Source of the DNA: Triparma columacea
Lineage: Eukaryota; Sar; Bolidophyceae; Parmales; Triparmaceae
Reading direction: 5' to 3'
Length of the DNA stretch: 61,343 nt
Assembly (NCBI GenBank): GCA_030267965.1
Contig: BRYA01000259.1
Coordinates: forward strand, 1,513-62,855
Part shown: positions 1-10,918 of the stretch, in pieces
Layout of the letters: every line of letters begins with the position of its first letter
Position numbering within the stretch: the first letter of the stretch is position 1
Made by a program: the position numbers and the translations under genes
Notes under the pieces: model-generated
Seen by the model: the letters and a program-made list of their open reading frames with translations, nothing else
Database searches by the model: none
What the model was told of the DNA's origin: nothing

Positions 1-3000
1 TGCTTTTGCTGGTATGTACCCATAGAAGTCTGGTAAATCTTTTCTCTTAGCAGGGTCAGTGTCCCAGTCATAACTAAGTGTTGCTGAGGCAAAGCCTGTT
101 GTAATTGCTGACACTGCAACTGAAAGCCATGCTGAAGTTGAGACCTCTTTGTCACTGGTTGCTATAGCCATAAGTTGGATAATCACACCAGGGATGGCTT
201 CAGCAAACATCTCAATCCCTTTCATGTAAGATAATTCTGTCAGAGCATCAATTGCTTGTCCAGCCTCTTGTTTTTCTCCCTTTGCAACCCTGTAAGCATC
301 AACAGCAGGCTTAAATCCGATCAAAATAGGAAACCACTCCATCAGCACCCTCTTCATCCCTAATTTTCTATTTTGTATCCAAACAATAAGTATTTGAATC
401 CCAACTGACACTGCCAAACTTGTCAAAGATGCTTTGAAGTACCCATAGTTCTTATTACTCCGAAACTTGGATGTCACATACACATCAGTCAGCAAATCAA
501 CCATGCTTGTGGCAGCACCAACAGTGACCCTTGCCTTTAAGCCTAGGGTAGACTTCATGAATAGTTTCATAACTATTTCCTCAAGCATGGGCCTTAACCA
601 CACTTTTTCATTCATGACTTCTTGCACTTCAGTGAATTGATGTGCCCACTCATCTACAGCATGAGCAGCAGTTGCTGTGGTCAACATGACTGCTGTCATT
701 GCACTCCCAATCTCCCACCCCCTGGCTTCCTCTTCACTCTTAACTTCTCCCTCATTTGCCGAACTCCTTTTCAATTTGTTCATAACCACAGCATAAAGCA
801 TAGTTCTCATGAAAACATGCTGCTCCGTGATCTCTCTCAGTGCCCTATTGGCAGCAATAAATTCCCTCACGACCTCTACCTTACTGTCCCCAGAATTCCT
901 TTTCCTCACTTTCTCCATCAGCTGCTCTCCAAACCTCCTCCCATCCTGTTCCCCTGCTTCTGTGCTCTGGACAAGGTCAATAAAGTAGCGTTGTGCCTCA
1001 GCAGCCTCCTCTAGGTGCCTCTTTAGATTTAATGTTGTTGCCTCCACACTCACAGAACTACCAAGCTCTACCTTGGTGACAAATTCTACCTTGGTTGTCT
1101 TCTCTCCCCTTTTTGTGATCTTTATTGCAACTTCTTCAGATGCCCTTTGTGCAGTACTTCTCAGAATGTTCCCTACAGCATTCCTTATCTCTTGGTTCTT
1201 CTTCATTGGTTTCATAATAATCACAATAGTATCTTTAGAAATCTTGTGCAGCTTCATCACATTCCAGAACTCCCTATCTCTATGCCCCCCGTGAATTACT
1301 GACGCCAACTTCTTCCTTCTTCTCACAACAACTTCCCATGTCCCCTTCTTTGCCTCAACAACCCTCTCAACGTCTCCTGTTGTTTCTTGACGGGCTCTGC
1401 TCTCAAAGTCCCAGAAGTAGGCAGCAACTTCTTCCAAACCTGCTCTAACTGTCACTGTTGTCTTTCCCCATCCCTTTCCCTTTCTTTTTACCTTAATCCA
1501 GGTATCTGACAGAGGGAATGCACCTTCAACCTTTTGTTTGCCTTCAAGCTCTTGGAACTTGGTATCAAATGTCTGAGTGGACATTACTTTGATTGCACCT
1601 ATTCCACTTATTATCTGGATACTTTTTGAAGTGTCAATGTTTCTGCTTCTGTCAAACTTCTTCCTCAAGTCTGAGACTTGTGCAATAAACCTTGGTGCAA
1701 TCTTGTTCATGATGGAAGAGTAGAAAATACCACCAAGGTCTACCTTTGTTGTGAAAGTGACTGATGTTTGTGGCATACCTCCAATAGGGTCAAGTGGCTC
1801 AAAGACCCATACTGTGTGTACCTTTGCTAAAACATTCCTAGCCTTCACTGGAAAGTCTTTATAAATCTCCTCTGTATCTGCAACATCAATGATAACTTTG
1901 CCGTCATCTTGCTTGAACCAGGTAACTTTACTCCTCCCATCACGCGGAGAAAATCCAGGAATGCCAAGATTCCTCGTTGTTATGTAGTAGAGAGTGTGGG
2001 GATTAACATTTACAACCTTCATAGTGGTTATCCCACTCATTTTGGCTTTCTTCATTTCGTCTCTGCTGTTTAGACCGATTATTTCATTTGCTGCACACCT
2101 CTCCACACTGGCATCAACCACAGTAGTAGCAACTCCAGTGCAAAGACTTGCCCCATCAACATGGACTAGCTTCATCTTGACCCTCTTATCAGGACTCTTC
2201 AAATCAGCAAAATTCCTCCCCTCCTTGCACTTCTCATAAAACTCTTTCCCCTTCCTGATTGCAAGCTTCTCCTCCTCAGAGATATCTTGGGGCTCATTCT
2301 TGATGATGTTGGCAAGCGAGGTCAGTGCAGCTTTATCAATCTCATCATCCCGCCTGAAGGAATCCCTGAGTACTGCTATCGTACTTAGTACTCGTGGTAT
2401 TTTTCTGTCGGCAACTTTGACTGGAATATACCCCCCTGTGTCCATGTATTGGGTCAATGTAAGTTTACACTGGAGAACACCATTATGGTTCTTAATATTA
2501 TTGGCAGTGAGAACGCCACTTGTTGTTGCCCGTACAAGCTTTCCTAGGTTTCCCCCATAGTCCACCTGCTCTTTAGCTGGGACAAATGCTACAGACATGG
2601 TGTCATCTTGGCGTCCCTTCTGCAATAAATATCTCATCACAAACTCTCTTTTGTGTAGAGGGTAAGGGAGTTTCTTGATTATAGCAAAAAGCTTCTCATT
2701 GGTCCTTTCCTCTCCCCATTTTCTCATCTCCAGCCTTGCAGGGTTCCCTTCCTCTCGACTCAGTGCCATTCTTTCTCTGCTGCAGTACTCAAAGAACCAA
2801 GCAACCGCTTCCTCGGCTGAGCAGTCGGCTACACACTCTGCTCTTCCAAAACCAAGTGTCTTTTTTCCTTTCTCCTGCTGCTTGTACTTGGTCTGCATCT
2901 TCACTCCCTCGCAAGGTGACTTCAAAGGCCTCCACTCTCCTTCCCTCTCCCCACCAAAGAGCTTCTCAAACTCCCCAAACACCTTCTTCTGGTCCTCCTC

Positions 3001-4614
3001 CAACTCAACGCCCTCCCTCATCCTCTCCACCAGAACCCCCCTTACCTCAGCATCAACCTCCTTCCCGTTCCTCCTGAACTTCTTCTGCAACCTGTTGGCC
3101 TCAACAAGCTGACTCTTTGCAAGGTAGTCAACGGCTTTGTCCATCACTGTCTTATGAATGCCACTAAATTTCAGATCAACTGTTTGAACACGTGTCACTC
3201 TACAGACGTTTGGGGCAATCTCATTGAAGAAGTAGACACCTGTAGTCTCTGCTGGCTCAAATCCCTTCTTACTGAGGTCCTTGAAGCCTCCTCTTGGGTA
3301 CTCTGCCAGCGGCACAAACCCCAACAAGTATCCTGCCCTGCCACTGCTCAACTTGATTTCCTTCCAAGTAAACCAGGCTTCAAAGAGACGGTCTTTTGCT
3401 GGACTAGGCAGGTGAACTCCTTGGTGTTGGTGGTAACTTCTAGTTCCATCAACATTGTTTCTAATAACTCTAGGCAGATTGCCATTTGTCTTCTGATGGC
3501 CTCTTGCATAAGTGTAAGTGTCGCCCAAACTTAGCTCTGCCAGCATACCCTCTGTTGACTTGTCCACAGTGACCCCAAAGGCTGCCCACACATTGTCTCT
3601 CTCTCTCCACAGGAACTTGTCAATGCCCTCCTTCAGTGTCCCCTTGATTCTCTCCCCTTTTGTGTGAAGTTCCTTCTCTAGGATCCCAACCCTCTCCAAC
3701 ATTGCGTCCTCCTCTCTTGTCAGAGGTGGTACTCTCGGCATGACCTCTTCCACAAAGTGCGCCTTCCTCCGCTCGTCAATGACTGCAGGCTGTCTGAACT
3801 TCTTTCTGACCTCCTCCATGATACCTTTTACTGCTGCATACGCAGCCTTGACGTCTCCCTTCTTGGTCCTGCCTTCAACACTAGATCTTGTGGATCTCAT
3901 ACTCTTAAAGCTTTTGAATGTGCGAACATCACCTTCTGGTTTCATCTCTGTTGCTCTCTCCTCTGCCTTAAGAGTTCCCACCATGGTGACTGCAGTTTGT
4001 CCAAACTCAAAGTCAGTGAAGCTGAGCTTGCCCTTAATGACACCTCGCTTGACAGTCTTTGTCTTTATTGACGTTAGAATTGCGACAAGCATCGCAGTTG
4101 CCTCATCAGAAGGGTTGTCCTCATCAAGGGGTGCCAACTCCATAATGTTTGTAGATTTGTCAGGAGATACGACTTTGACGTCGAGGAGAAATTCGACAAA
4201 CTTATTCCCGCTGCCGTAGTGCTGCCAGTAGACGAGTCTGTGAATGACTCCTTCCTTTTCGTCATACTCCTGGAGGGTCTTCCTTCGGAACTTGCCCTGC
4301 TCACAATCGGTGAGGAGAAAGTCAATGATCTTGTCGCGCTCGTCATGGAAGACATCAGCAAGCTCCATAATCTTAACATCAACGCCGGTAGAATTGTCGA
4401 TAAGGCCTTCAACGGCTCCTCGGTCTTCCAGAAGCTTGACAAGTTCACCTTGTTCGAGACCAAGGGCTGCATAATCGATATCTACGGGGCCATGTATTGC
4501 GGAGTGGGTGTGATTGCAGCCTGAGGAGGATTCAGAGGCGAGGTTGGTCTTGCCGGCATCATTCACGACTCCTGCTTGCTCGTCCTCCTGCTTGGGGCTA
4601 ACTTTCATGCTCAT
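1..4614 (-). CDS. Large START-like (three segments) / XK-related-like membrane protein, 3' end off window
   Basis: One uninterrupted reading frame of about 1,538 codons runs from an ATG at 4614 to the left edge with no stop, so the C-terminus is missing. The N-terminal 60 residues are polar. Three regions of about 200 residues each, starting near residues 590, 835 and 1055, have the alternating strand/helix look of START/SRPBCC lipid-binding folds and resemble one another (for example VADCSAEEAVAWFFEYCSRE and RAGLEEVAAYFWDFESRARQ). After residue 1370 there are hydrophobic helices with DLLTDVYV and EMFAEAIPGVIIQLMAI; the latter resembles the E-x-x-PQLxLQL element of XK-related scramblase-like proteins. 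I infer a lipid-binding, membrane-anchored protein. Codons favour AGA, GCA and ACA more than in neighbouring genes. No introns seen. The START and XK assignments are by eye only. Confidence 0.8.
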   Translation of the reverse strand, partial: MSMKVSPKQEDEQAGVVNDAGKTNLASESSSGCNHTHSAIHGPVDIDYAALGLEQGELVKLLEDRGAVEGLIDNSTGVDVKIMELADVFHDERDKIIDFLLTDCEQGKFRRKTLQEYDEKEGVIHRLVYWQHYGSGNKFVEFLLDVKVVSPDKSTNIMELAPLDEDNPSDEATAMLVAILTSIKTKTVKRGVIKGKLSFTDFEFGQTAVTMVGTLKAEERATEMKPEGDVRTFKSFKSMRSTRSSVEGRTKKGDVKAAYAAVKGIMEEVRKKFRQPAVIDERRKAHFVEEVMPRVPPLTREEDAMLERVGILEKELHTKGERIKGTLKEGIDKFLWRERDNVWAAFGVTVDKSTEGMLAELSLGDTYTYARGHQKTNGNLPRVIRNNVDGTRSYHQHQGVHLPSPAKDRLFEAWFTWKEIKLSSGRAGYLLGFVPLAEYPRGGFKDLSKKGFEPAETTGVYFFNEIAPNVCRVTRVQTVDLKFSGIHKTVMDKAVDYLAKSQLVEANRLQKKFRRNGKEVDAEVRGVLVERMREGVELEEDQKKVFGEFEKLFGGEREGEWRPLKSPCEGVKMQTKYKQQEKGKKTLGFGRAECVADCSAEEAVAWFFEYCSRERMALSREEGNPARLEMRKWGEERTNEKLFAIIKKLPYPLHKREFVMRYLLQKGRQDDTMSVAFVPAKEQVDYGGNLGKLVRATTSGVLTANNIKNHNGVLQCKLTLTQYMDTGGYIPVKVADRKIPRVLSTIAVLRDSFRRDDEIDKAALTSLANIIKNEPQDISEEEKLAIRKGKEFYEKCKEGRNFADLKSPDKRVKMKLVHVDGASLCTGVATTVVDASVERCAANEIIGLNSRDEMKKAKMSGITTMKVVNVNPHTLYYITTRNLGIPGFSPRDGRSKVTWFKQDDGKVIIDVADTEEIYKDFPVKARNVLAKVHTVWVFEPLDPIGGMPQTSVTFTTKVDLGGIFYSSIMNKIAPRFIAQVSDLRKKFDRSRNIDTSKSIQIISGIGAIKVMSTQTFDTKFQELEGKQKVEGAFPLSDTWIKVKRKGKGWGKTTVTVRAGLEEVAAYFWDFESRARQETTGDVERVVEAKKGTWEVVVRRRKKLASVIHGGHRDREFWNVMKLHKISKDTIVIIMKPMKKNQEIRNAVGNILRSTAQRASEEVAIKITKRGEKTTKVEFVTKVELGSSVSVEATTLNLKRHLEEAAEAQRYFIDLVQSTEAGEQDGRRFGEQLMEKVRKRNSGDSKVEVVREFIAANRALREITEQHVFMRTMLYAVVMNKLKRSSANEGEVKSEEEARGWEIGSAMTAVMLTTATAAHAVDEWAHQFTEVQEVMNEKVWLRPMLEEIVMKLFMKSTLGLKARVTVGAATSMVDLLTDVYVTSKFRSNKNYGYFKASLTSLAVSVGIQILIVWIQNRKLGMKRVLMEWFPILIGFKPAVDAYRVAKGEKQEAGQAIDALTELSYMKGIEMFAEAIPGVIIQLMAIATSDKEVSTSAWLSVAVSAITTGFASATLSYDWDTDPAKRKDLPDFYGYIPAKA

Positions 4615-5595
4615 GAGGGGGGGGAAGGCTGAAAGGTGGAAGGTTAGTTTGGGGATAAGTGAGGTGTTTTTTGAAATGGTATCGGTCGCGGCGAGACAAT
4701 GAGGGGCAAGAACTGTTGTCGCTAATTAATATACGGCGATTGACTCCAGTGAAGTCAACCAACCCCACCGTCCTGGTCGAGGCACCAAGGTGGATTTGAG
4801 CTAAGCATGTATTTTTACATTGCGGTCGTTTCTTCCCCAATTTACGTCTCGTACCCCTCGAGCTTGGGTCTCCATACACATTCTTACCTTCAACGAAGCT
4901 TACAGGGGCTTATTCTTGGGGTTTACTTTGGGCTGAGGACGGGAAGGGGAAAGGGGGGGAGGTGGTGAGGGATAAAGGGTTATATATTCGTCAAAGGACC
5001 TCCGTAAATTTCCGAAGTAGGACAATGTTAGCCCTGGAGTGTAACTAAAATCTCCGTCGGGCATCTCATGAAGCTGAATAATCCATGGATCTGGAATTTA
5101 CTGGTTTCGGGGGAACTCTTCTGATTTTTCTATATACGGCCGAATTTGTGTTTCTTATGCATTAAACGCGCCAACTAATAAACAGCGGTCACTCTCGTAC
5201 GCCTTACCTAACAGTTTTCGCTATTCTTGGTTCTTTTCCAAAAATAAAAAATTGATACAAAGTTGGTTGCATTTACTATTTACTAAACTCCCAGGGCCGT
5301 CCCGGTGCCCTCCCTCATTCGCCTTCGGTCGCCAACGCGCTGAAAACGCCATAAAAAGCCAATGTATTTTCTTTCCGCAACGACATGAGATCTTCAGTCA
5401 AGGATCGCTTCTTCCCAAGGAAGGGGGAGGAGTGAACAGGAACGGGAACGGATGAGGCGACCGAGGGAACAACACGGTAAGATGAGAGACTTTCTGCATA
5501 CTTCGGGGAGTTAAGGACTTCTGCGTGGGGGGGCTTGACGGGCTGGCAGCAAGGCTGGAGGCTCGGAAACCCTAAGCTAAAGACTTTACTTTACA
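4615..5595. other. Intergenic region, no gene recognised
   Basis: About 980 bases lie between the start of the START/XK-like gene and the end of the FkbM gene. Only short open frames occur and none has a recognisable motif or good codon use. The 5' regulatory region of the leftward gene must be here. I see no tRNA, no repeat family and no transposon end. Confidence 0.6.
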
Positions 5596-5609
5596 TTACT
5601 TTACTTTAC
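5585..5609. repeat. TTTAC microsatellite across the FkbM stop codon
   Basis: Five pentamers in a row, four TTTAC and one ATTAC. The stop codon of the leftward FkbM gene (5596-5598) falls inside the array, so changes in repeat number would move the C-terminal residues and the stop. Confidence 0.85.
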
Positions 5610-7001
5610 TTAAACATTCCGTTGCTGTCTGCCATCCAGCCGAAGGCACGATTTCTCGCCTCTTTCTTGAAACTTCGCTTTCGCAAAAGATGTCGCCATG
5701 TTTGATAACTTCAGTTCTTGATGTCACCCGCTCTTCAGGACATAGTGCTGCAGTGGAATAACAGAGGTATCCGAAGCTCTCAATGTAGTTGACGAGCTCA
5801 AAGTTTGTCGTTTTGAGCATTCCTGGATTTAATTCTGCTTGAATCAAGCGTGGTCTGCTCCCTTCCGATGCCAAGAGATTAGCTGCTCCTCGGAGAGCTT
5901 GCAACTCAAAGCCCTCGATGTCGAGCTTTACTAGGTCCACTGGCCTATTTCCTAAATTCGAGAGGGCTTCGTCAATTGTGATTGCCTGGACAACAAATCC
6001 GATACTATCGTTTTCGGCCTCGACGCATGTGGCCATCCCAGAATTCTTCCCTCGCCAGCCTTTTGACACGTGTATTTGTGTTGTTCCTTCTCCACCGCTG
6101 TGTTCCACTGCTGCGGCTGGGATAATTTCGATCCTCTCCTTGAAACGCTCGTCATCAATGTTCAGAAGCACAGTCTGGGAGGAGGGGTATTGGGAGGGGA
6201 GGGGAGGGGAGGGGATTAGAACGCTTGCGATGCCCCACGCCTCTCCTGTTCTCTTCTCACCTGGCAAAGCTTCGGAAAGTTTTGTATGCTAGGTTCTATC
6301 ATAATGATTTTATCGAACCCTAGCGAAGCCGCTGCGAACCCGAACGTTCCTATATTTGCCCCGACGTCAACAACGATGCCCAGGGGACCCTGCTCCGCAA
6401 ACAGACGTTCAAGGAGATCGACATTTGTGTAGCGTCCATGTGCTTCAAGTTTCGAGCTTATGTGCTCTACGGAAGGATCGTGGGTCGCTTGTATGAATGG
6501 TTTGTGATTGCTCGTCAAACCTGGAGGATCCAATGAGAGCAAAAACATTGGCCCTCCAATCATGCCCACATAGTCACTGCTGGCATCTGCGGTAGGAGAC
6601 CGAGCACATGAGGCGAATTGACTCTCTGTTGTTAGGGATGGCGCCGATAATCGCATTCCAACGTCTCGCCTAGCCATCGTGTGTGCAGTAACTATAAGAT
6701 TTGAGTACTGTATGATTAAAGGCAGGAGCTCTGTCTTCCTGTCCCTGTCCAGACTCGCAAAGAGATAAGTAAGAAGGCGCGTTCGGGGCTCTTTGTCGAA
6801 TGGCAGCCCTATTTCAATATTACTTGGCTTGTCGGATACCTTTGTCAGGGTGAAATTTAAGCTCCCCGAGTTTGCATCGATGACAAAGCTGATATCATTG
6901 ACTTGAACTCTTCGTTGATTGTGTTGGTCTATAGCAGGCTTCCCCTCGTCGGCTAAAACTCGGCTGACCAAAATTACGAGAAACAATATCACCAAACTCA
7001 T
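5596..7001 (-). CDS. FkbM-family methyltransferase, secretory
   Basis: Two exons, 7001-6261 and 6174-5596, give 439 residues. The 86-base intron has a GTGAG donor and CCCAG acceptor and is made largely of CCCCT pentamers. Residues 1-18 form a signal peptide (SLVILFLVILVSRVLA). The Rossmann methyltransferase part begins near residue 215 with VVDVGANIGTFGFAAASLG, the SAM-binding glycine motif, followed by IMIEPSIQNF. The second exon carries the FkbM hallmark VDLVKLDIEGFELQALRGA. FkbM proteins O-methylate sugars or small molecules; the signal peptide suggests action in the secretory pathway, perhaps on surface glycans. The N-terminal 190 residues are not recognised. The ATG at 7001 was chosen because it begins the signal peptide; an in-frame upstream codon would overlap the divergent gene. 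Confidence 0.85.
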
Positions 7002-7067
7002 TTGCACTGGAAGAGGGTTTTTCGGAAAATGTCGCGAAGTGAACAACAAGGATTCTCTTTTTCGGCC
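7002..7067. promoter_or_regulatory. Very short shared 5' region of a divergent gene pair
   Basis: Only 66 bases separate the ATG of the FkbM gene (7001, minus) from the preferred ATG of the EGF/propeller gene (7068, plus). Both reading frames stay open into this interval, with a possible plus-strand start at 7029. The two core promoters must overlap or lie inside coding sequence. Confidence 0.6.
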
Positions 7068-8727
7068 ATGACGATGCACCTGCTTCTTCTTTTTTGTATC
7101 TCGTTGTCTCTGCTAGTCGGTTCGGTCGTTGGAAATGCCCCCGAGATTACACGTTATCCCAGTTATAACAATGCCCTCAATGTCCTCCCTGTCCTCCCTC
7201 GACAACATTCTCAAGGGGGGACAGTTTTCTACCTCGGGACATTTTCGACTGAGGATGAGTGTGTTGCCGCTTGTATGTCCTCTTCCACCTCTGTGAGCGG
7301 CAGTAGGTGCAACTTCTACGTTTACTTTCCCTCAAATCCAAACTCCAAGGCCTCGTCAAAGGACAAGGACTTCCTCAACCAGTGCTTCTCGATAACCTCG
7401 CCTGGCTTAAATCCGTCATATGATGAGACTGCTATTACGGGACAGCTGCATTGGGGTTGTCGGGGCGATTCCGACTGTTCGTTGAATGGGCAATGCATCA
7501 AGGATACAGGCTTCTGTGAATGCCGTCCTGCCTGGAAAGGCGAGCGGTGCGAAATTCTGAATATCCTCCCAACTCCCCGGGACTCCGGGTACAGACGGAT
7601 GGATTTGAACCCCGCGACGAAGGAGATGGCCAACACTAGCTCGTGGGGGGGGGCTGTCTTGCCGGCCAAGGATGGCTCTTTCCACATGTGGGCCAGCGAA
7701 ATGACAGAGCATTGCGGCATCGGAGCATGGAGCCAGAACTCGCGCATCGTGCATGCGGTAGCTCAGTCTGCTGGCGAGCCTTTCGAGCGCAAGGATGTTG
7801 TGTGGGAAGTTTTCTCGCACGAGCCTGAAGTTGTCCCTGGACCGAGTGGGGAGTACGTGATGTACTTCACGGCGCAGCTGCGGGGGCAACACGGGGACTG
7901 CAACTGCTGTCGAGAAGGCGAGGGTCCATGCGATGGAAGTACTGGACCCGGTGACTGTGGGGAGGATGAGTACGAGAATCTTGGAAACAGCGACCCAAGT
8001 TGGCTGTCTTACACCTTCGACCCGAACGGGAATTGGAGCGAGCCTGTGCAAATATTCAGTGACTGGCAAGGATCGGACACAAACTTTGCTCCCGTTATTT
8101 TAAGCAACGGGAGCTTGGTGGCGCTGTGGAGGGAGTGGACTGTTCGAGGGGGATCTCGAATGTATCTTGCCACGGCTGAAGACTGGAAGGATCCTAGCAC
8201 ATACGTCCGACACGAGACTGAACTGTTTCCTGATTTAGGAGCTGCCGGTACGGAAGATCCGTTTCTTTACCAGGATGAGGAGGGGAACTTTCATGCCGTT
8301 TTCCATCACATGTTCGGCACAGGGACTGAGGACCAGTGGTGGCTGGACGCCACTGGGGGGCACGCGTTCAGCCCTGACGGCTTCCAATGGACCTATACTG
8401 GCGTTTCTTACGGGGATCCCCTGGCACGGTACGACACCTTGGAGGGGCAGGGGGCTGAGGTTGAGTTCGATGATGGCACGAGTTTCAAGTTCACGAGGTG
8501 AGAGTTCCGAACGTCGAGGTTATCTATCCCATCCCCAACAACTCGCTCAGCTAACCGCCGCTCCTGCACAGGCTAGAGCGACCGCACTTGTTTTTGCCGG
8601 AGGGGGGCTCAAGGGTGACCCAAACTTTATCATTAACGCGGCACAATACGGACGTGGAACTGATCCTGGAACTGGGGCAAATAATGATGATGCGTGCTAC
8701 ACCCTCGTGCGGCCCATTAACGAGTGA
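7068..8727 (+). CDS. Secreted EGF-like / five-bladed beta-propeller (GH43-like) protein, with apparent frame break
   Basis: Exon 1 is 7068-8497 and exon 2 starts at 8572. The protein begins with a signal peptide (HLLLLFCISLSLLVGSVVG). An EGF-like module follows (WGCRGDSDCSLNGQC then CECRPAWKGERCE). The rest resembles GH43/GH62-like propellers: GGAVLPAKDGSFHMWASEM, EPEVVPGPSGEYVMYFTA and DPFLYQDEEGNFHAVFHHM. The likely role is an extracellular glycan-binding or glycosidase-like protein; catalytic activity is not established. After splicing at CACAG the frame gives the expected FTRLERPHLFLPEGG, but the expected C-terminal end (DDACYTLVRPINE, stop 8727) lies in the next frame. The switch falls at a six-G run at 8602-8607. 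Using an alternative acceptor five bases downstream (exon from 8577) keeps the end in frame but loses ERPHL. Either a one-base assembly error, a real frameshift or the alternative acceptor explains it. Confidence 0.8.
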
Positions 8728-8959
8728 AGCTGGTGAAGTACCCAGTGACTAAATAAATATAATGCGCGGCTTTGCTGCGCGCTACAATTTCCTTTACAAG
8801 TTGGGTCGCTATTTTGGTGGATTGTTTCTACACTTTCCATGCCTTGGCTCCCCCCCCCTCGTTTCCACGCACCCGTCCACCCTTCCCTTTGTCCCCCTCC
8901 CCCCCCCTCCCCCTCCCCCCTCCTTCCTTCCCTCCTTGCCAATACATGCCGTTGAACCT

Positions 8960-10918
8960 TTAGACAACGAGCTGCTTCATGAGGCCCTTCTGGTGTTCCA
9001 GGACGACATTCTCCATCTTCCTGTACTGTGCGATCATGTCCTCGACCTCCTTGGCGTTGGCAATTTCTTCTTCGTCCATCATGGTCTCGGTGTTGCGGAC
9101 CTCGGACTCCATGGCTTGGATCCTAGCCATGCCGTCCCTCCTGGTCTTCTCGACCTTCATGAGTTCCGTCTGGGACTCGAGCAGGTGGCTCTGGGCCTGG
9201 GAGGTCTTCACGGAGGCGGCGTTTCGGAGGTGAGTGGTCTTCTCCTCGTACTTGTTGAGGCCCCTTTCGGCGTCCTTGGCGGCCATCTCGGCTTCGGCCT
9301 TCTTCTCCTCGTGGTTGGAGAGGCTGCCCTGCGCTGTTCTGATCTCCTCCTGTGCATTCTGGAACTTGCCAACCTCATTCTCGACCTCCTCTAGGGCGGT
9401 GGTTGCCTTGGCAACATCCTTAAGGGCCTTCCCGGCGTTAGCGGCGCAGGTCTTCATCTTCTGGGCGTCGCGTTCGAGCTGGAGGGACTCCTTGCGCTGC
9501 GACGAGGGGAGGGGAGGGGAGGGGAGGGGAGAGGCGGGGGAACAAAGACCGAGGTTTTTGCGTTAGCGTTTAGAATTGTCGTAATGTCCTCGCTTCCTTT
9601 CTTTCTCACCTCGTTCTCGAGCCTCTCGGTGGCGCTGCTCATCTCCCTCTTGACTCTCTCGGGAGACTGGACGATCTGGGAGGAGAGCTTCTTCTCATCG
9701 GCCTGCCCCTCTTGAATGGCAATGGAGATGGTGGCGTTCCTGTCCTTCAAGTCGTTGGCCTTCTTCTTGAGCTCTCCGGACTCGTGCCTGATGGCGGCCT
9801 GCTGCTTGTTGAGAGCCCCGATTTTAGTCTCGATCTCGGCGCACTCCTCCTCGACTTGCTCAATGATCTGCGATGAGCGAAAGAGATCGGGGTGATGGGT
9901 GAGAATAGAGCCGGCGGTTGGGGGGGGGGGGGGGGGGGCAGTATGCGGAAGTGCAGCCGAGGGGTTATTGCAATGAGCGAAGCGAGGAGAGACAACGAAG
10001 TGTGACGTCCTTTGTCCCCCGTTCAACCACTTTACATCACCCGCTGCCTCCCTCGCTACCTCCCCGCTGCCTCTCCCGCTACCTTCTCGACCTTTACCGC
10101 GCACGCTAAGACATCCGATATATATTAACACAACCCTTTCCCTCGCATCTCACCTTGACCTCTCCAGCAGACTGCTGCTTCAGCTGCTCCAACTGGCCGT
10201 GGAGGGAGCCGTTGTCCTCCTGGGTCTGGCGAAGCTTCTCCATGATGCCCTCGCGCTGCACATTGAGCTCCCCGTACATCTGGAGGCGCTCCTCCCTGAA
10301 CTTGGCAAAGTTGATGATTCCCGAAAGCTGCCTGCGCAACCTCTTAGAGTTGGGGTTGGTGATGTCCTTGAGGCCAAAGTCGACAATTCCGCAGATGGTC
10401 ATCATCTTGCTGCACGAGCGGAGGTAGGAGAGCTCGGGAATGGAGTCCTCATGGAGCTCAGGGTAGTTGAGGGCAGACAGGCCGGCGAAAGCAGGCTGGG
10501 ACATCTCCTCACGGGTGACTCCGGTACAGAGCTCGATCTGATAGAGGAAGAAAGGGTGATAGTAGGAAGGAGAGAGAGCGGGAGGGTGAGAATGGGCAAG
10601 CAGGAATGGCAGGAGGGCCCAATTTGCACAATCCTGAAAAGTGGTCGTTTGGATCGATTGGCCTTGGGTGTGATTTAAACCTCCTATGCGACGACTCACC
10701 AAGTTCATCATAGCCTTCCTGATGGCTGATTTGTTTTTCTCGGGCTCCATGAGCTCAGCTTCCCCCAGAGGGATCTGAAGCTCATGCATACACTGCAAAA
10801 TCTCCCCCGACTTGAGCAAGGGGAACGAAAAGGTCTGTTGCTTCTCCTCCCTCTTGTTCTGCGAGGCCGCAAGTGAGCTGCGAGCGGTGCTGTTGTATCC
10901 TGAACCAAATGCTGACAT
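8960..10918 (-). CDS. NUF2: Kinetochore protein Nuf2 (Ndc80 complex)
   Basis: Four exons, 10918-10700, 10537-10154, 9867-9610 and 9496-8960, encode 465 residues, close to the usual size for Nuf2. All three introns have GTGAG donors and CAG acceptors, and every join keeps frame. The N-terminal calponin-homology domain is clear: FSFPLLKSGEILQCMHELQI, then ALNYPELHEDSIPELSYLRS, KMMTICGIVDFGLKDITNP and LSGIINFAKFREERL. The rest is a long coiled coil rich in E, K and Q. Nuf2 pairs with Ndc80/Hec1 to bind spindle microtubules at kinetochores in mitosis. It stands divergent from the small gene at 11.5 kb. Intron 2 carries a long G/C homopolymer near 9920-9938. Confidence 0.95.

Noticed and set aside
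4074..4524. Several overlapping frames on both strands near 4.1-4.5 kb
   Set aside because: Shadows of the START/XK-like gene, whose frame has no stop to the left edge.
5252..5455. 67-codon frame in the large intergenic region
   Set aside because: No recognisable feature, short, and no neighbouring splice signals.
10538..10699. Open frame running through Nuf2 intron 1
   Set aside because: The 162-base stretch is pyrimidine-rich with GTGAG/CAG ends and interrupts the conserved CH domain.
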